Shown here in pieces: positions 24,970-33,977 of a stretch of DNA of 64,000 nt. Made by a program: the position numbers and the translations under genes. The notes below the pieces were generated by a model. It worked only from the letters and a program-made list of their open reading frames with translations, was not told the DNA's origin and searched no databases. Numbering within the stretch: position 1 is the stretch's first letter; each line of letters starts with the position of its first letter. The DNA is from Paraburkholderia edwinii (GTDB lineage Bacteria; Pseudomonadota; Gammaproteobacteria; Burkholderiales; Burkholderiaceae), in the NCBI RefSeq assembly GCF_019428685.1, contig NZ_CP080095.1:2108001-2172000 (forward strand), given 5' to 3'.

Positions 24970-27435
24970 TTGAGCAAATATCCGTATCCCATTCCGAGCC
25001 GCGAAGAAATCCTCGGCGTGCTGCGCACGAGCGAAACGCCGCTCGCTGCGAACGACATCGCCGAGGCGCTTTCGATCAAGCGCCAGGAACGCGAAGGTTT
25101 CTTCAAACGGCTGGCTGCGATGGAACGCGACGGCCAGATCCGGCTCGATCAGCGCGGGCATTATCAGCTGACCCATCCGTCCAATTTCGTCGCGGGCCGC
25201 GTGCAGGGCCATCGCGACGGCTACGGTTTTCTCGTGCGCGACGACGGTCAGGACGACCTGTTCCTGCCCAACGGCGAAATGCAGAAGGTCATGCATAACG
25301 ACCGCGTGCTCGCACGCATCGTCGGCTACGACCGGCGCGGCCGGCCTGAAGGGCACATCGTCGAGGTCACGGACCGCGCGAACAAGCGCGTGATCGGGCG
25401 CCTGCTCAACGAAAACGGCGCGCTGATCGTCGCGCCCGAAGACAAGCGCATCGGCCACGACATCCTGATTACGCAGAACACGAAGAAGGCGAAGGTCGGG
25501 CAGGTGGTGGTGGTCGAACTGACCGATTTCCCGAGCCGTCATTCGCAGCCGCTTGGGCGCGTCGTCGAGGTGCTCGGCGATATCGACGACCCGGGCATGG
25601 AAATCGAAATCGCGGTGCGCAAATACGGCGTGCCGCACGAGTTCAGCGACGCGGCGCTCGAGTCGGCGTCAAAGCTGCCCGACGAAGTGCGGCCCGCGGA
25701 CCTGCGTCATCGCGTCGACCTGCGTGACGTGCCGCTTGTCACGATCGACGGCGAAGACGCGCGCGACTTCGACGACGCCGTGTACTGCGAGCCGATGAAG
25801 GTCGGCCGCGGCGACGGTTTCCGATTGATTGTCGCGATTGCCGACGTCTCGCATTACGTGCTGCCGGGCAGTGGGCTCGACGTCGACGCGATCGAGCGCA
25901 GCACGTCCGTTTATTTCCCGCGCCGCGTGATTCCGATGCTGCCGGAAAAGCTGTCGAACGGGCTCTGTTCGCTGAACCCGAACGTCGACCGATGCGTGCT
26001 CGTCTGCGACATGGTGATTACCGCGCGCGGCGAGATCAAGGCGTATCAGTTCTATCCGGGCGTCATGCATTCGGCCGCGCGTCTCACGTACACCGAGGTC
26101 GCCGCGGTGCTCACGAACACGAAGGGCCCGGAGGCCGCGCGCCGTGCTGCGCTGCTGCCGTATCTGCAGAACCTGTACGGCGTCTACAAGGCGCTGTTCG
26201 CGGCGCGTCAGAAGCGCGGCGCGATCGATTTCGACACGACCGAAACATATATTGTCTGCAACGCGCAGGGCAAGATCGAGCAGATCGTGCCGCGCCATCG
26301 CAACGACGCGCACAAGCTGATCGAAGAGTGCATGCTGGCCGCGAATGTCTGCGCCGCCGACTTCATGAAGCGCAACCGGCACGCCGGGCTTTACCGCGTG
26401 CACGCGGGGCCGACGGCCGAGCGGCTCGAAAACCTGCGTACGTTCCTGCGCGGCATGGGCCTTACGCTGACCGGCGGCGAGACGCCGCATGCAAGCGACT
26501 ACGCCGCGCTGATGGCGCACATCCGCGACCGGCCCGACGCGCAGATGCTGCAGACCATGTTGTTGCGCTCGATGCAGCAGGCCGTCTACAGCCCCGACAA
26601 CATCGGCCACTTCGGCCTCGCGTACGAAGCCTACGCGCACTTCACGAGCCCGATTCGCCGCTACCCGGACCTCCTCACGCACCGCGCGATCTACGCGATC
26701 CTGCAAGGGCGCAAGTACCAGCCGGAGGCGCCCGAAGGCGTCGTGCTGAACACCGCGCTGTCGCCGCGTGCGCGCGCGATGCAGGCCGACGACGAAAAAC
26801 GCGCGGGCCGCCGCCGCGAAAACACGGCGATCTGGGAAGAGCTCGGGCTGCATTGCTCGTCGAACGAGCGGCGCGCGGACGAAGCGTCGCGCGACGTCGA
26901 AGCGTGGCTCAAGTGCTACTTCATGCGCGACAAGCTCGGCGAAGAGTATGGCGGGATGGTGAGCGGCGTGACGTCGTTCGGCATCTTCGTGCAGCTCGAC
27001 GCGCTCTTTATCGAAGGGCTCGTGCATGTGACCGAGCTCGGATCCGATTACTTCCAGTACGACGAAATCCGCAACGAACTGCGCGGCGAACGCACGGGTA
27101 TCCGCTACCGTCTGTCGGACCGCGTGCGCGTGCAGGTGAGCCGCGTCGACCTCGATGCGCGCAAGATCGACTTCCGCCTCGTGCGCGATACGCCGATCAA
27201 GCCGCCATCGAGCCGTGGCGCCGCGCTCGAGAAATCGGGTAGCGAGCGCGGCGACGGTGGACCGCGCGTGCGCTCGCTGGCGCCCGGCGACGGCGCGCAT
27301 CGCAAGAAGGCGGCGCCCGCGCCGAGCGTCGCGGTGAAGGAAGCGCGCGCGGCACGTGGCGCGGCGAAAAAACGCTCGTCGTCGCGTTCGGCGTCGGCGA
27401 AGTCGGCGAAGGGCCAGTCCAGAAAAAAGCGGTGA
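24970..27435 (+). CDS. rnr: ribonuclease R
   Basis: An 821-residue 3'-5' exoribonuclease of the RNB family that degrades structured RNA and acts in rRNA quality control. Order: N-terminal helix-turn-helix (about 15-65, LAANDIAEALSIKRQEREGF), cold-shock/OB domains (GRVQGHRDGYGFLVRDDGQD), RNB catalytic domain with the metal-binding TIDGEDARDFDDAVYCE near 260, a C-terminal S1 domain (GMVSGVTSFGIFVQLDALFI), and a Lys/Ala/Ser-rich basic tail as in other RNase R. The start is TTG at 24970 (TTGAGCAAATATCC), matching the family N-terminus SKYPYPIPSREEIL. It is followed after 43 bases by rlmB, a common pairing. Confidence 0.96.
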   Translation: MSKYPYPIPSREEILGVLRTSETPLAANDIAEALSIKRQEREGFFKRLAAMERDGQIRLDQRGHYQLTHPSNFVAGRVQGHRDGYGFLVRDDGQDDLFLPNGEMQKVMHNDRVLARIVGYDRRGRPEGHIVEVTDRANKRVIGRLLNENGALIVAPEDKRIGHDILITQNTKKAKVGQVVVVELTDFPSRHSQPLGRVVEVLGDIDDPGMEIEIAVRKYGVPHEFSDAALESASKLPDEVRPADLRHRVDLRDVPLVTIDGEDARDFDDAVYCEPMKVGRGDGFRLIVAIADVSHYVLPGSGLDVDAIERSTSVYFPRRVIPMLPEKLSNGLCSLNPNVDRCVLVCDMVITARGEIKAYQFYPGVMHSAARLTYTEVAAVLTNTKGPEAARRAALLPYLQNLYGVYKALFAARQKRGAIDFDTTETYIVCNAQGKIEQIVPRHRNDAHKLIEECMLAANVCAADFMKRNRHAGLYRVHAGPTAERLENLRTFLRGMGLTLTGGETPHASDYAALMAHIRDRPDAQMLQTMLLRSMQQAVYSPDNIGHFGLAYEAYAHFTSPIRRYPDLLTHRAIYAILQGRKYQPEAPEGVVLNTALSPRARAMQADDEKRAGRRRENTAIWEELGLHCSSNERRADEASRDVEAWLKCYFMRDKLGEEYGGMVSGVTSFGIFVQLDALFIEGLVHVTELGSDYFQYDEIRNELRGERTGIRYRLSDRVRVQVSRVDLDARKIDFRLVRDTPIKPPSSRGAALEKSGSERGDGGPRVRSLAPGDGAHRKKAAPAPSVAVKEARAARGAAKKRSSSRSASAKSAKGQSRKKR

Positions 27436-27478
27436 TGCGCTAACGAACGGCGTTCGCTAATAAAAGGTAGTTTCAGTC

Positions 27479-28222
27479 ATGTCACGTCTTAAGGTTCTAT
27501 ACGGGTTTCATGCGGTAATCGCGCGGATGCGCCACGATGCGTCGACGATCGAGGATGTCTACTACGATCAGACGCGGCGCGACCGCCGCATGAACGAATT
27601 CCTGCACATGGCGAAGGAAGCCGGTGTGCGCGTGATTGCCGCCGACGAAACGCGGCTGTGGGGCCTCGCGCATACCGAGCGTCATCAGGGTGTCGTTGCG
27701 CGCGCAACCGATTTGCCGCTTGCGCAGAATCTGGCGGAACTGCTCGATGGTCTGAGCGGACCGGCGCTGCTGCTCGTGCTCGACGGCGTGACCGATCCGC
27801 ACAATCTGGGCGCGTGCCTGCGCGTGGCCGACGCGGCCGGCGCGCATGCAGTGATCGCGCCGCGCGACCGCGCGGTCGGCCTCAATGCGACCGCTGCGAA
27901 GGTGGCGAGCGGCGCGGCGGACACGGTGCCGTATATCACCGTCACGAATCTGGCGCGAGCGCTGCGCGAACTGAAGGAAGCGGGCGTCTGGGTGGTCGGC
28001 ACGTCCGGCGACGCGTCCGCGAGCCTCTATCAGACGAAACTCGATGGACCCGTCGCGCTCGTCATGGGTGCCGAAGGCGAGGGCATGCGCCGGCTCACGC
28101 GCGATACCTGCGACGAAGTCATGCAAATTCCGATGGCGGGGAGCGTGGAGAGCCTGAACGTTTCGGTGGCGAGCGGCGTGTGCCTGTTTGAAGCGGTGCG
28201 GCAGAGGGCAGCGGCGAAATAG
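27479..28222 (+). CDS. rlmB: 23S rRNA (guanosine-2251-2'-O)-methyltransferase
   Basis: A 247-residue SpoU-family methyltransferase that 2'-O-methylates G2251 in the peptidyl-transferase region of 23S rRNA. The N-terminal RNA-binding substrate domain covers about 5-80 ([20 protein letters not shown]). The SPOUT catalytic domain shows motif 1 ([20 protein letters not shown]), motif 2 ([14 protein letters not shown]) and motif 3 ([19 protein letters not shown]), which form the trefoil knot for S-adenosylmethionine. Its ATG follows aaaaGGTAG at 27465-27473. It is in an operon-like arrangement with rnr. Confidence 0.95.
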   Translation: MSRLKVLYGFHAVIARMRHDASTIEDVYYDQTRRDRRMNEFLHMAKEAGVRVIAADETRLWGLAHTERHQGVVARATDLPLAQNLAELLDGLSGPALLLVLDGVTDPHNLGACLRVADAAGAHAVIAPRDRAVGLNATAAKVASGAADTVPYITVTNLARALRELKEAGVWVVGTSGDASASLYQTKLDGPVALVMGAEGEGMRRLTRDTCDEVMQIPMAGSVESLNVSVASGVCLFEAVRQRAAAK

Positions 28223-28338
28223 TACGCAGACTCGTACCCGGAGCAAGCCGCAAAGCAGCCCGCAAAGTCGATGCCGCGCTTTTTGCCTAATCTGTCGCGC
28301 GGCTTCTTCCCGGCACCTTCAGAACAAGAACCGCCACG

Positions 28339-29241
28339 ATGACTTTCGCCCGCACTCGCCGACGCAAAACCGCGCTCGTCCGCCCATCCGTCAGCCTTGC
28401 TTTCGCCGTTACCGCCGCCGCGCTGCTCGCCGCTTGCTCGACAACAACCGTCGATCGCGGCACCTACTACGCTGACACGAGCCATCACGCTCAATACGCG
28501 GACACGCGCATCCGTTTCCTCGTAATGCACTACACCGAGATCGACGAAGCGCAGTCGCTGAACGTGCTGACCACCGAACAGGTCAGTGCGCATTACCTCG
28601 TGCCGCCGGCGCCGCCGCTCAAAAACGGCGAGCCCGTCGTCTGGCAGCTTGTGCCCGAATCTCAGCGCGCGTGGCACGCGGGAGTCAGCTACTGGCAAGG
28701 CACGACCGAGCTCAACGCCGCATCGATCGGCATCGAAAACGTCAACCTCGGCCCGATCGACACGCCGCAGGGCCGCACATGGCAGCCGTATCCGCCCGCG
28801 CAGGTCGACGCATTGATCCGCCTGTCGAAGGACATCGTCTCGCGTTACGGCATTCCGCCGACGCGTGTGGTCGGCCATAGCGATATCGCGCCACAGCGCA
28901 AGACCGACCCCGGCCCGCTCTTTCCGTGGAAGCAGCTCTATGACGCCGGCGTCGGCGCATGGCCGGACCCGGCGACGGTTACCGCGGACCTCGCCGGCCG
29001 CGCGCCCAACGCGCCCGCCGACGTGCAAGCGCTGCAGCAGAAACTCGCGCGTTACGGCTACGACGTCGCGACCGACGGCGTGCTCGACGAGAAAACCCGG
29101 CGCGTGTTCGCGGCGTTTCAGATGCACTTCCGGCCGCGCGACTATGCGGGCAATCCCGACGCGGAAACCGATGCGATCGCGCAAGCGCTGCTCGACAAAT
29201 ACATGCCCGCCACCGCGGGCGAGCCGAAGCAGGCGCCGTGA
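28339..29241 (+). CDS. N-acetylmuramoyl-L-alanine amidase, AmiD-like lipoprotein
   Basis: A 300-residue zinc amidase of the Amidase_2 family that cleaves the MurNAc-L-Ala bond of peptidoglycan. A lipoprotein signal ends in the lipobox LAAC near residue 33. The catalytic domain (about 55-200) shows zinc-ligand stretches: FLVMHYTEIDEAQSLNVLT, SAHYLVP, WHAGVSYW, and HSDIAPQRKTDPGPLFPW. A peptidoglycan-binding helical domain occupies about 225-290 (DVQALQQKLARYGYDVATDG...RRVFAAFQMHF). This layout matches the outer-membrane AmiD type used in cell-wall recycling. Confidence 0.92.
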   Translation: MTFARTRRRKTALVRPSVSLAFAVTAAALLAACSTTTVDRGTYYADTSHHAQYADTRIRFLVMHYTEIDEAQSLNVLTTEQVSAHYLVPPAPPLKNGEPVVWQLVPESQRAWHAGVSYWQGTTELNAASIGIENVNLGPIDTPQGRTWQPYPPAQVDALIRLSKDIVSRYGIPPTRVVGHSDIAPQRKTDPGPLFPWKQLYDAGVGAWPDPATVTADLAGRAPNAPADVQALQQKLARYGYDVATDGVLDEKTRRVFAAFQMHFRPRDYAGNPDAETDAIAQALLDKYMPATAGEPKQAP

Positions 29242-29373
29242 CCGATCACGGGTCACGCCAGCCGATCTCGATCTTCGGTAGCACTTCTTAGGCAACCGCC
29301 ACACGCACCCCTCCAGCACCGGCGCGAGTCCTGTAAACTGGTGGTTTCTCCGCACGCCAGTATCCGAACTCCC

Positions 29374-30069
29374 ATGACTCAAGACGAACTCAAGCAACGG
29401 GTCGGCCAGGCCGCCGCCGACTATGTCAACGCCAATGTGCCGGAAGGCTCGATCATCGGCGTCGGCACCGGCTCCACCGCGAACTGCTTCATCGATGCGC
29501 TCGCGGCGCACAAGAGCCGCTATCGCGGCGCGGTGTCGAGTTCGGTGGCGAGCACCGCGCGTCTGCAGGCGCTTGGCATCAAGGTGTTCGATCTGAACGA
29601 GATCGACTCGCTGCAGGTGTATGTCGACGGCGCCGACGAAATCGATCGCAGTGGCGCGATGATCAAAGGCGGCGGCGGTGCGCTCACGCGCGAGAAAATC
29701 GTCGCGTCGGTATCCGACGTATTCGTCTGCATTGTCGATGCGAGCAAGCGCGTCGATGTGCTCGGCCAGTTTCCGCTGCCGATCGAAGTCGTGCCGATGG
29801 CGCGCACCGCGATCGGCCGCCGTGTGACAGCACTCGGCGGCGTGCCGGTCGTGCGCGTGACGAAAGACGGCGCACCGTTCATTACCGACAACGGCAACGA
29901 GATTATCGATGTCAAAGGTCTGCAGATCCGCGATCCGCTCACGTTCGAAGCGCAAATCAACGCGTGGCCCGGTGTCGTGACGGTCGGGCTTTTCGCGAGC
30001 CGTGGCGCGAACATCTGTCTGCTCGGCTCGGAATCGGGCGTGGAGCGGATCGACTACCCGAAGCGTTGA
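29374..30069 (+). CDS. rpiA: ribose-5-phosphate isomerase A
   Basis: A 231-residue RpiA that interconverts ribose 5-phosphate and ribulose 5-phosphate in the pentose phosphate pathway. Conserved motifs: [15 protein letters not shown] (phosphate loop), VDGADEID (catalytic Asp pair), [14 protein letters not shown] (catalytic Glu and Lys), and [10 protein letters not shown]. The ATG at 29374 gives the normal start [18 protein letters not shown]; an upstream GTG at 29341 is not supported. The gene ends in front of a strong terminator. Confidence 0.96.
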   Translation: MTQDELKQRVGQAAADYVNANVPEGSIIGVGTGSTANCFIDALAAHKSRYRGAVSSSVASTARLQALGIKVFDLNEIDSLQVYVDGADEIDRSGAMIKGGGGALTREKIVASVSDVFVCIVDASKRVDVLGQFPLPIEVVPMARTAIGRRVTALGGVPVVRVTKDGAPFITDNGNEIIDVKGLQIRDPLTFEAQINAWPGVVTVGLFASRGANICLLGSESGVERIDYPKR

Positions 30070-30123
30070 GCCCAGTCTCGCGCTGATTCCGCCGCGATCT
30101 TGATCGCGGCCGGTTTCAATGAA

Positions 30124-30173
30124 GAAACGCCGTACGCAGCTGCTATTTGCTGCGTACGGCGTTTCTCTTTTCC
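30124..30173 (+). terminator. strong Rho-independent terminator after rpiA
   Basis: A 17-bp perfect stem (gaaacgccgtacgcagc/gctgcgtacggcgtttc) with an 8-base loop, followed by tcTTTTcc, 54 bases after the rpiA stop. It separates the housekeeping genes from the exopolysaccharide locus. Confidence 0.9.
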
Positions 30174-30481
30174 GGCTGCGGGCAAGTGTGAAATGAGGAC
30201 GCACCGCACCTTCGCTGTAGGTTCTCCGGATCGCAAGCGTCTTATGTGCGCGTCGCCACACTGAGCGGATATCCGCATGCACGTCCGCCACGCGTCGCCC
30301 TCGACCGCGCGGACGCCGCGCGCACCGCGCACGGATCGAGCCCACCCATCACCTGCATCGCTACGCGTGCTGGCGCACCGTTCTTCGATTTCGCTAAAGG
30401 GAAACTCAACGTCATCGGACGCAATGGGATTCTTTGCCGACAGACCGGCGAGTGAAACGTCTACCTATTCAGGAATCGAAA
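30174..30481. other. upstream region of the exopolysaccharide locus
   Basis: About 300 bases without a supportable gene; overlapping open frames in both directions encode only basic low-complexity products. It should hold the promoter of the mannose-1-phosphate guanylyltransferase gene, but I see no clear sigma-70 pair. Confidence 0.4.
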
Positions 30482-32014
30482 ATGTTGAATAGCGAACAGA
30501 GTGAAGCAATCGCCCGCACCCTCGACGAACGTTCGCGTGCGTGTCTTGCCAGCGAACTGCCGCCGTCGCAGACGCTCGCGCTCGCGCCCGTCGTGCTCGC
30601 GGGCGGCTCGGGCACACGGTTGTGGCCGATGTCGCGCGCGAACTGCCCGAAGCAGTTGCTCGACATCGTCGGTCCCGACTCGCTGCTGCAGACCACGGTG
30701 CGGCGCATGTCGAACTTCCCCGCCGAGCGCAAGGTGGCCGGCGCGCCGATCATCATGTGTGGCGAAGAGCACGGTTTTGTCGCGATCGAACAGTTGCACG
30801 CGAACGGTGTCGACGCCCGGCTCGTGGTCGAGCCCGCGCGCCGCGACACGGCGCCGGCGCTGACGCTCGCGGCAGTGGTCGCATCGGCGCACGGCGAGGA
30901 CGTGATTCTCGTCGCGATGCCGGCCGATCATTCGATCGCCGATGTCGGCGCGTTCCAGCGCGCGATTCTCGCTGCCGCCTGCCACGCGGAAGGCGGTGCG
31001 ATCGTCACGCTCGGCGTGCCGCCGACGCGCCCGGATACCGGCTTCGGCTACATCAAGATCGGCGCCGCGCTGCAGGACGGCGCGCGTCATATCGAGTGCT
31101 TCGTCGAAAAGCCCGCGCAGGAGCTGGCGGCGCAATACCTGGCGAGCGGCCAGTACTGGTGGAACAGCGGCATTTTCGTGGTGCGCGCGTCGATCTGGCT
31201 CGAAGCAGTCAAGCGCCTGCAGCCGGCGATGCACGACGCCTGCGTCGCGTCGTTCGCGGAGAGTCGCAACGACGGCGTATTCCTGCGCCCGGGCGCCGTG
31301 CAGTTCGAACAGAGCCCATCCGATTCGATCGACTACGCCGTGATGGAGCACCTGGGCACCGACGAACTGCCGTGCCAGGGCGTCGTCGTGCCGCTCGAGG
31401 CGGGCTGGTCCGATCTCGGCTCGTGGGACGCCGTCTGGGATGCGCACGCGAAGGACGCCGACGGCAACGTCGCGCGCGGGCGCGTGATGTTCGAAGGCGC
31501 GACCGCGAGCTACGCGCATTCGGAAGGGCGCCTCGTCGCATGCGTCGGTACGACCAATATCGTGGTCGTCGAAACCGCGGACGCGGTGCTCGTTGCGGAC
31601 CGTTCGCGCGTGCAGGACGTCAAGGGACTGGTCGCGCGGATCAAGGCCGAGCAGGCGCCCGAAGCCGATCAGCACCGCAAGGTGCGCCGGCCGTGGGGCT
31701 TCTTCGATTCGATCGACCGCGGCGAGCGTTTTCAGGTCAAGCGCATCGTCGTGCAGCCGGGCGCGCGCCTGTCGCTGCAACTGCACCATCATCGCGCCGA
31801 GCACTGGATCGTCGTGCGCGGCACCGCGCGCGTGACACGCGGTGAAGAGCAGTTTCTGCTCGGCGAAAACGAGTCGACCTTCATTCCTCTCGGTGTGCAA
31901 CATCGCCTCGAGAACCCCGGCAAGCTGCCGCTCGAAGTCATCGAGGTGCAATCGGGCGCCTACCTCGGCGAGGACGATATCGTGCGTTTCGAGGACAAAT
32001 ACGGAAGGGGATGA
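30482..32014 (+). CDS. mannose-1-phosphate guanylyltransferase / mannose-6-phosphate isomerase
   Basis: A 510-residue bifunctional enzyme of the type II PMI-GMP family (like BceA, XanB and AlgA) that isomerises fructose-6-P to mannose-6-P and makes GDP-mannose. The nucleotidyltransferase domain is at about 35-320, with VLAGGSGTRLWPMSR, PKQLLDI, FGYIKIG, FVEKPA and WNSGIFV. The C-terminal cupin isomerase domain is at about 395-505 (RRPWGFFDSIDRGERFQVKR, LSLQLHHHRAEHWIVVRGTA, EVQSGAYLGEDDIVR). The N-terminus carries about 30 extra residues. The ATG at 30482 starts MLNSEQSEAIART; an in-frame TTG at 30434 is less likely. It is the first gene of the exopolysaccharide locus and implies a mannose-, rhamnose- or fucose-containing polymer. 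Confidence 0.94.
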   Translation: MLNSEQSEAIARTLDERSRACLASELPPSQTLALAPVVLAGGSGTRLWPMSRANCPKQLLDIVGPDSLLQTTVRRMSNFPAERKVAGAPIIMCGEEHGFVAIEQLHANGVDARLVVEPARRDTAPALTLAAVVASAHGEDVILVAMPADHSIADVGAFQRAILAAACHAEGGAIVTLGVPPTRPDTGFGYIKIGAALQDGARHIECFVEKPAQELAAQYLASGQYWWNSGIFVVRASIWLEAVKRLQPAMHDACVASFAESRNDGVFLRPGAVQFEQSPSDSIDYAVMEHLGTDELPCQGVVVPLEAGWSDLGSWDAVWDAHAKDADGNVARGRVMFEGATASYAHSEGRLVACVGTTNIVVVETADAVLVADRSRVQDVKGLVARIKAEQAPEADQHRKVRRPWGFFDSIDRGERFQVKRIVVQPGARLSLQLHHHRAEHWIVVRGTARVTRGEEQFLLGENESTFIPLGVQHRLENPGKLPLEVIEVQSGAYLGEDDIVRFEDKYGRG

Positions 32015-32067
32015 TGCCGCGACGGCGCGCCGCGAGGCGCGCCACTTGCGCGAAGCTTTTCGCTCAG

Positions 32068-33387
32068 TCAGGTTCCCGGCCTGCCCGCAGGCGTGATTCC
32101 CGTCCTGCCCACAGGCGTGATTTCCAGGAGAATCACGTGGTCGGGCACATCGACGCTCAGCTGGCTCACGTCGCGATGGTTCTCGAACGGCGTCGCCGAA
32201 ACGAGCGGATCGTACAGGTCGACATGGGCCGCTTTCGTAGCGAAGTCGATGCCGATGCGCGCGGGCGGGCTCGTCACCGGCTTGCCGATCGCCCGGTCCC
32301 AGATCGGCGTTTCATTCCATAGCGCCAGCACGAAGCGGCCGTCTTTCTTCTGCAGCAACAGACTGTTCGCCGATACCGGCATGTCCGATAGCGTATAAGC
32401 GAGCGTGCCGCGCGCCGCCGCTGCGTTTGCGCGGCGCGTCTTGCCCGCATTCAGGATCGTCGTGAGATTGCGAATGGCGTGGGCAACCGGCTTGGGGCTG
32501 TTGTCGTTACGAAAGAGCCCGAAGTGCATTCCATTGTCCTTGTTCTGCGGGTCGGCTTTTTGGTCGAGCAGTTCGTAGACGTAAGTCCGCTTCACGCCGG
32601 CCGCCGCTGCATCCATATAGCCGTTCAGAACGCCTTTGGCCTGCGTGGCCTCGTCGACGCCGATCATGTACCAGCCCGACTGCGGTATCGAGAAGTAGCC
32701 GAATTCGGTGATGACCATCGGCAACTGGTATTTCTTGACGGCATCGATGGCTGCCCCCATCCACCTGTCGCCGTTCGAGTTATAGGTCGGTTGTTCACCG
32801 TTTTGCGGGTAGACATGCTGGTTCGCGTAATTGGCCGAGCCCGCGCGCGACGCGACTTTTTTCGTTTCAAAGCCGGTGAGGTCGTAGACGGGTACGCCCG
32901 CAAGCGACGGCGCGGCGCGCACGCGTGCGTAGATATCGCGCTGCTGGGCAAGTCCTGCAGCGGCGCCCGTGAGGCCCTGGTAAGAAACCGGCCAGTTGTC
33001 GATTTCGTTGGAGCCTTCGACGGCCGCGACACTGCCCGGCACGGCGGCGTTCAAGCGCGCGGCCGCCCCGACCGACCAGATAAAGTCCGGGTTCGTCAGC
33101 ACGTCGAATTTGATGCCGAGCTGCGCGAGAAATACATAGGTTGAAAACGGCGGCTTGTCGCCGGGCGGATAGTCGCGCACGTGATGAATGCCGAGCCACT
33201 TCAGATCGTTGTAGACGTTGCGCACATCGGCGTAAGCGGTATCCATGTAGGTGAGGTGGATGCCGACACCGAGCGTGTCGATAAAAGCGGCGGCCGGCAT
33301 CGCGCGCACGGCGTCGCTCGCGTGCGCTGTCGATGCGCTGGCGAGCGCGCATAGCAGAATAGTGGTGGTGACGACGGGATGCTTCAC
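32068..33387 (-). CDS. exported clan-A-like glycoside hydrolase
   Basis: A 439-residue exported protein. The signal peptide is TTTILLCALASASTAHA (cleavage near residue 23). A TIM-barrel-like glycosidase follows. Asn127-Glu128 in VEGSNEIDNWP fit the acid/base of clan GH-A, and Glu228 in MVITEFGYF fits the nucleophile. A beta-sandwich-like end (about 335-430, DGRFVLALWNETPIWD) closes the protein. The exact GH family is not certain (GH39- or GH5-like). A GTG start at 33387 is chosen because GAGGA precedes it and the signal peptide begins there. Lying inside the exopolysaccharide locus on the opposite strand, it may trim or depolymerise the polymer in the periplasm or outside. Confidence 0.82.
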   Translation of the reverse strand: MKHPVVTTTILLCALASASTAHASDAVRAMPAAAFIDTLGVGIHLTYMDTAYADVRNVYNDLKWLGIHHVRDYPPGDKPPFSTYVFLAQLGIKFDVLTNPDFIWSVGAAARLNAAVPGSVAAVEGSNEIDNWPVSYQGLTGAAAGLAQQRDIYARVRAAPSLAGVPVYDLTGFETKKVASRAGSANYANQHVYPQNGEQPTYNSNGDRWMGAAIDAVKKYQLPMVITEFGYFSIPQSGWYMIGVDEATQAKGVLNGYMDAAAAGVKRTYVYELLDQKADPQNKDNGMHFGLFRNDNSPKPVAHAIRNLTTILNAGKTRRANAAAARGTLAYTLSDMPVSANSLLLQKKDGRFVLALWNETPIWDRAIGKPVTSPPARIGIDFATKAAHVDLYDPLVSATPFENHRDVSQLSVDVPDHVILLEITPVGRTGITPAGRPGT

Positions 33388-33977
33388 AGCGTAGTCCTCG
33401 CGTGGGAAAGCTGCCGGGTCCGCGCGACCTGCTTCATGCCGGCATCTCGATGGCGGCCCCTCCGTGCGAGGGACATTCACAAACCATTCTGACGTGTGGT
33501 GGCACCGCCCGTGTGTGCGTCGGCGAACGGTTCGGCATTCCGCGGAAGATTAAATTCCGCTTGCGGCACATTTCGCGTTTGCAAGTTCAAACGTCTCCAG
33601 CCATCGATACGTGCGGCAGGAAGATACGGAATCCTCTTCATCAAATTGCTGACTGAAAGTCAGTTCATCCGCGAAAGACAAGGGTGAAAGACAAGGTCTT
33701 ATGTGCGCGAGCGCGCACAACTCAGCGTTTCTTCATGTCCTGCCATGCCGCCCGCGCGCGGCACACATCGCGAGTCGGCGACGACCACTGATTGTTGGTG
33801 GGATTGCGCACGGATTCGCCGTTGCTCAAACCTTAATGTGTTGCCATGGCTTATCGGGGCGGGCGGTGCGAACGCGTGGATCTCCCGGGGCAGAGTGATC
33901 CGTATGTTCGCTTCCGCTAGACGACCGTTCCAGAGCACGAACGTCTGACGGACACGACACGCACTGAGGTAGGGGAC
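33388..33977. other. intergenic region upstream of the priming transferase
   Basis: About 590 bases between divergent genes, with no supportable gene. It holds an inverted repeat gcggaa-N7-ttccgc at 33542-33560, a small ctgact-gaa-agtcag stem at 33649-33663, and a direct repeat gaaagacaagg next to it. This is the likely control region for the main export operon, but I find no clear promoter. Confidence 0.5.

Noticed and set aside
28030..30345. A 771-codon minus-strand frame across rlmB, the amidase gene and rpiA
   Set aside because: It crosses three well-supported plus-strand genes and a strong terminator and has no recognisable domain.
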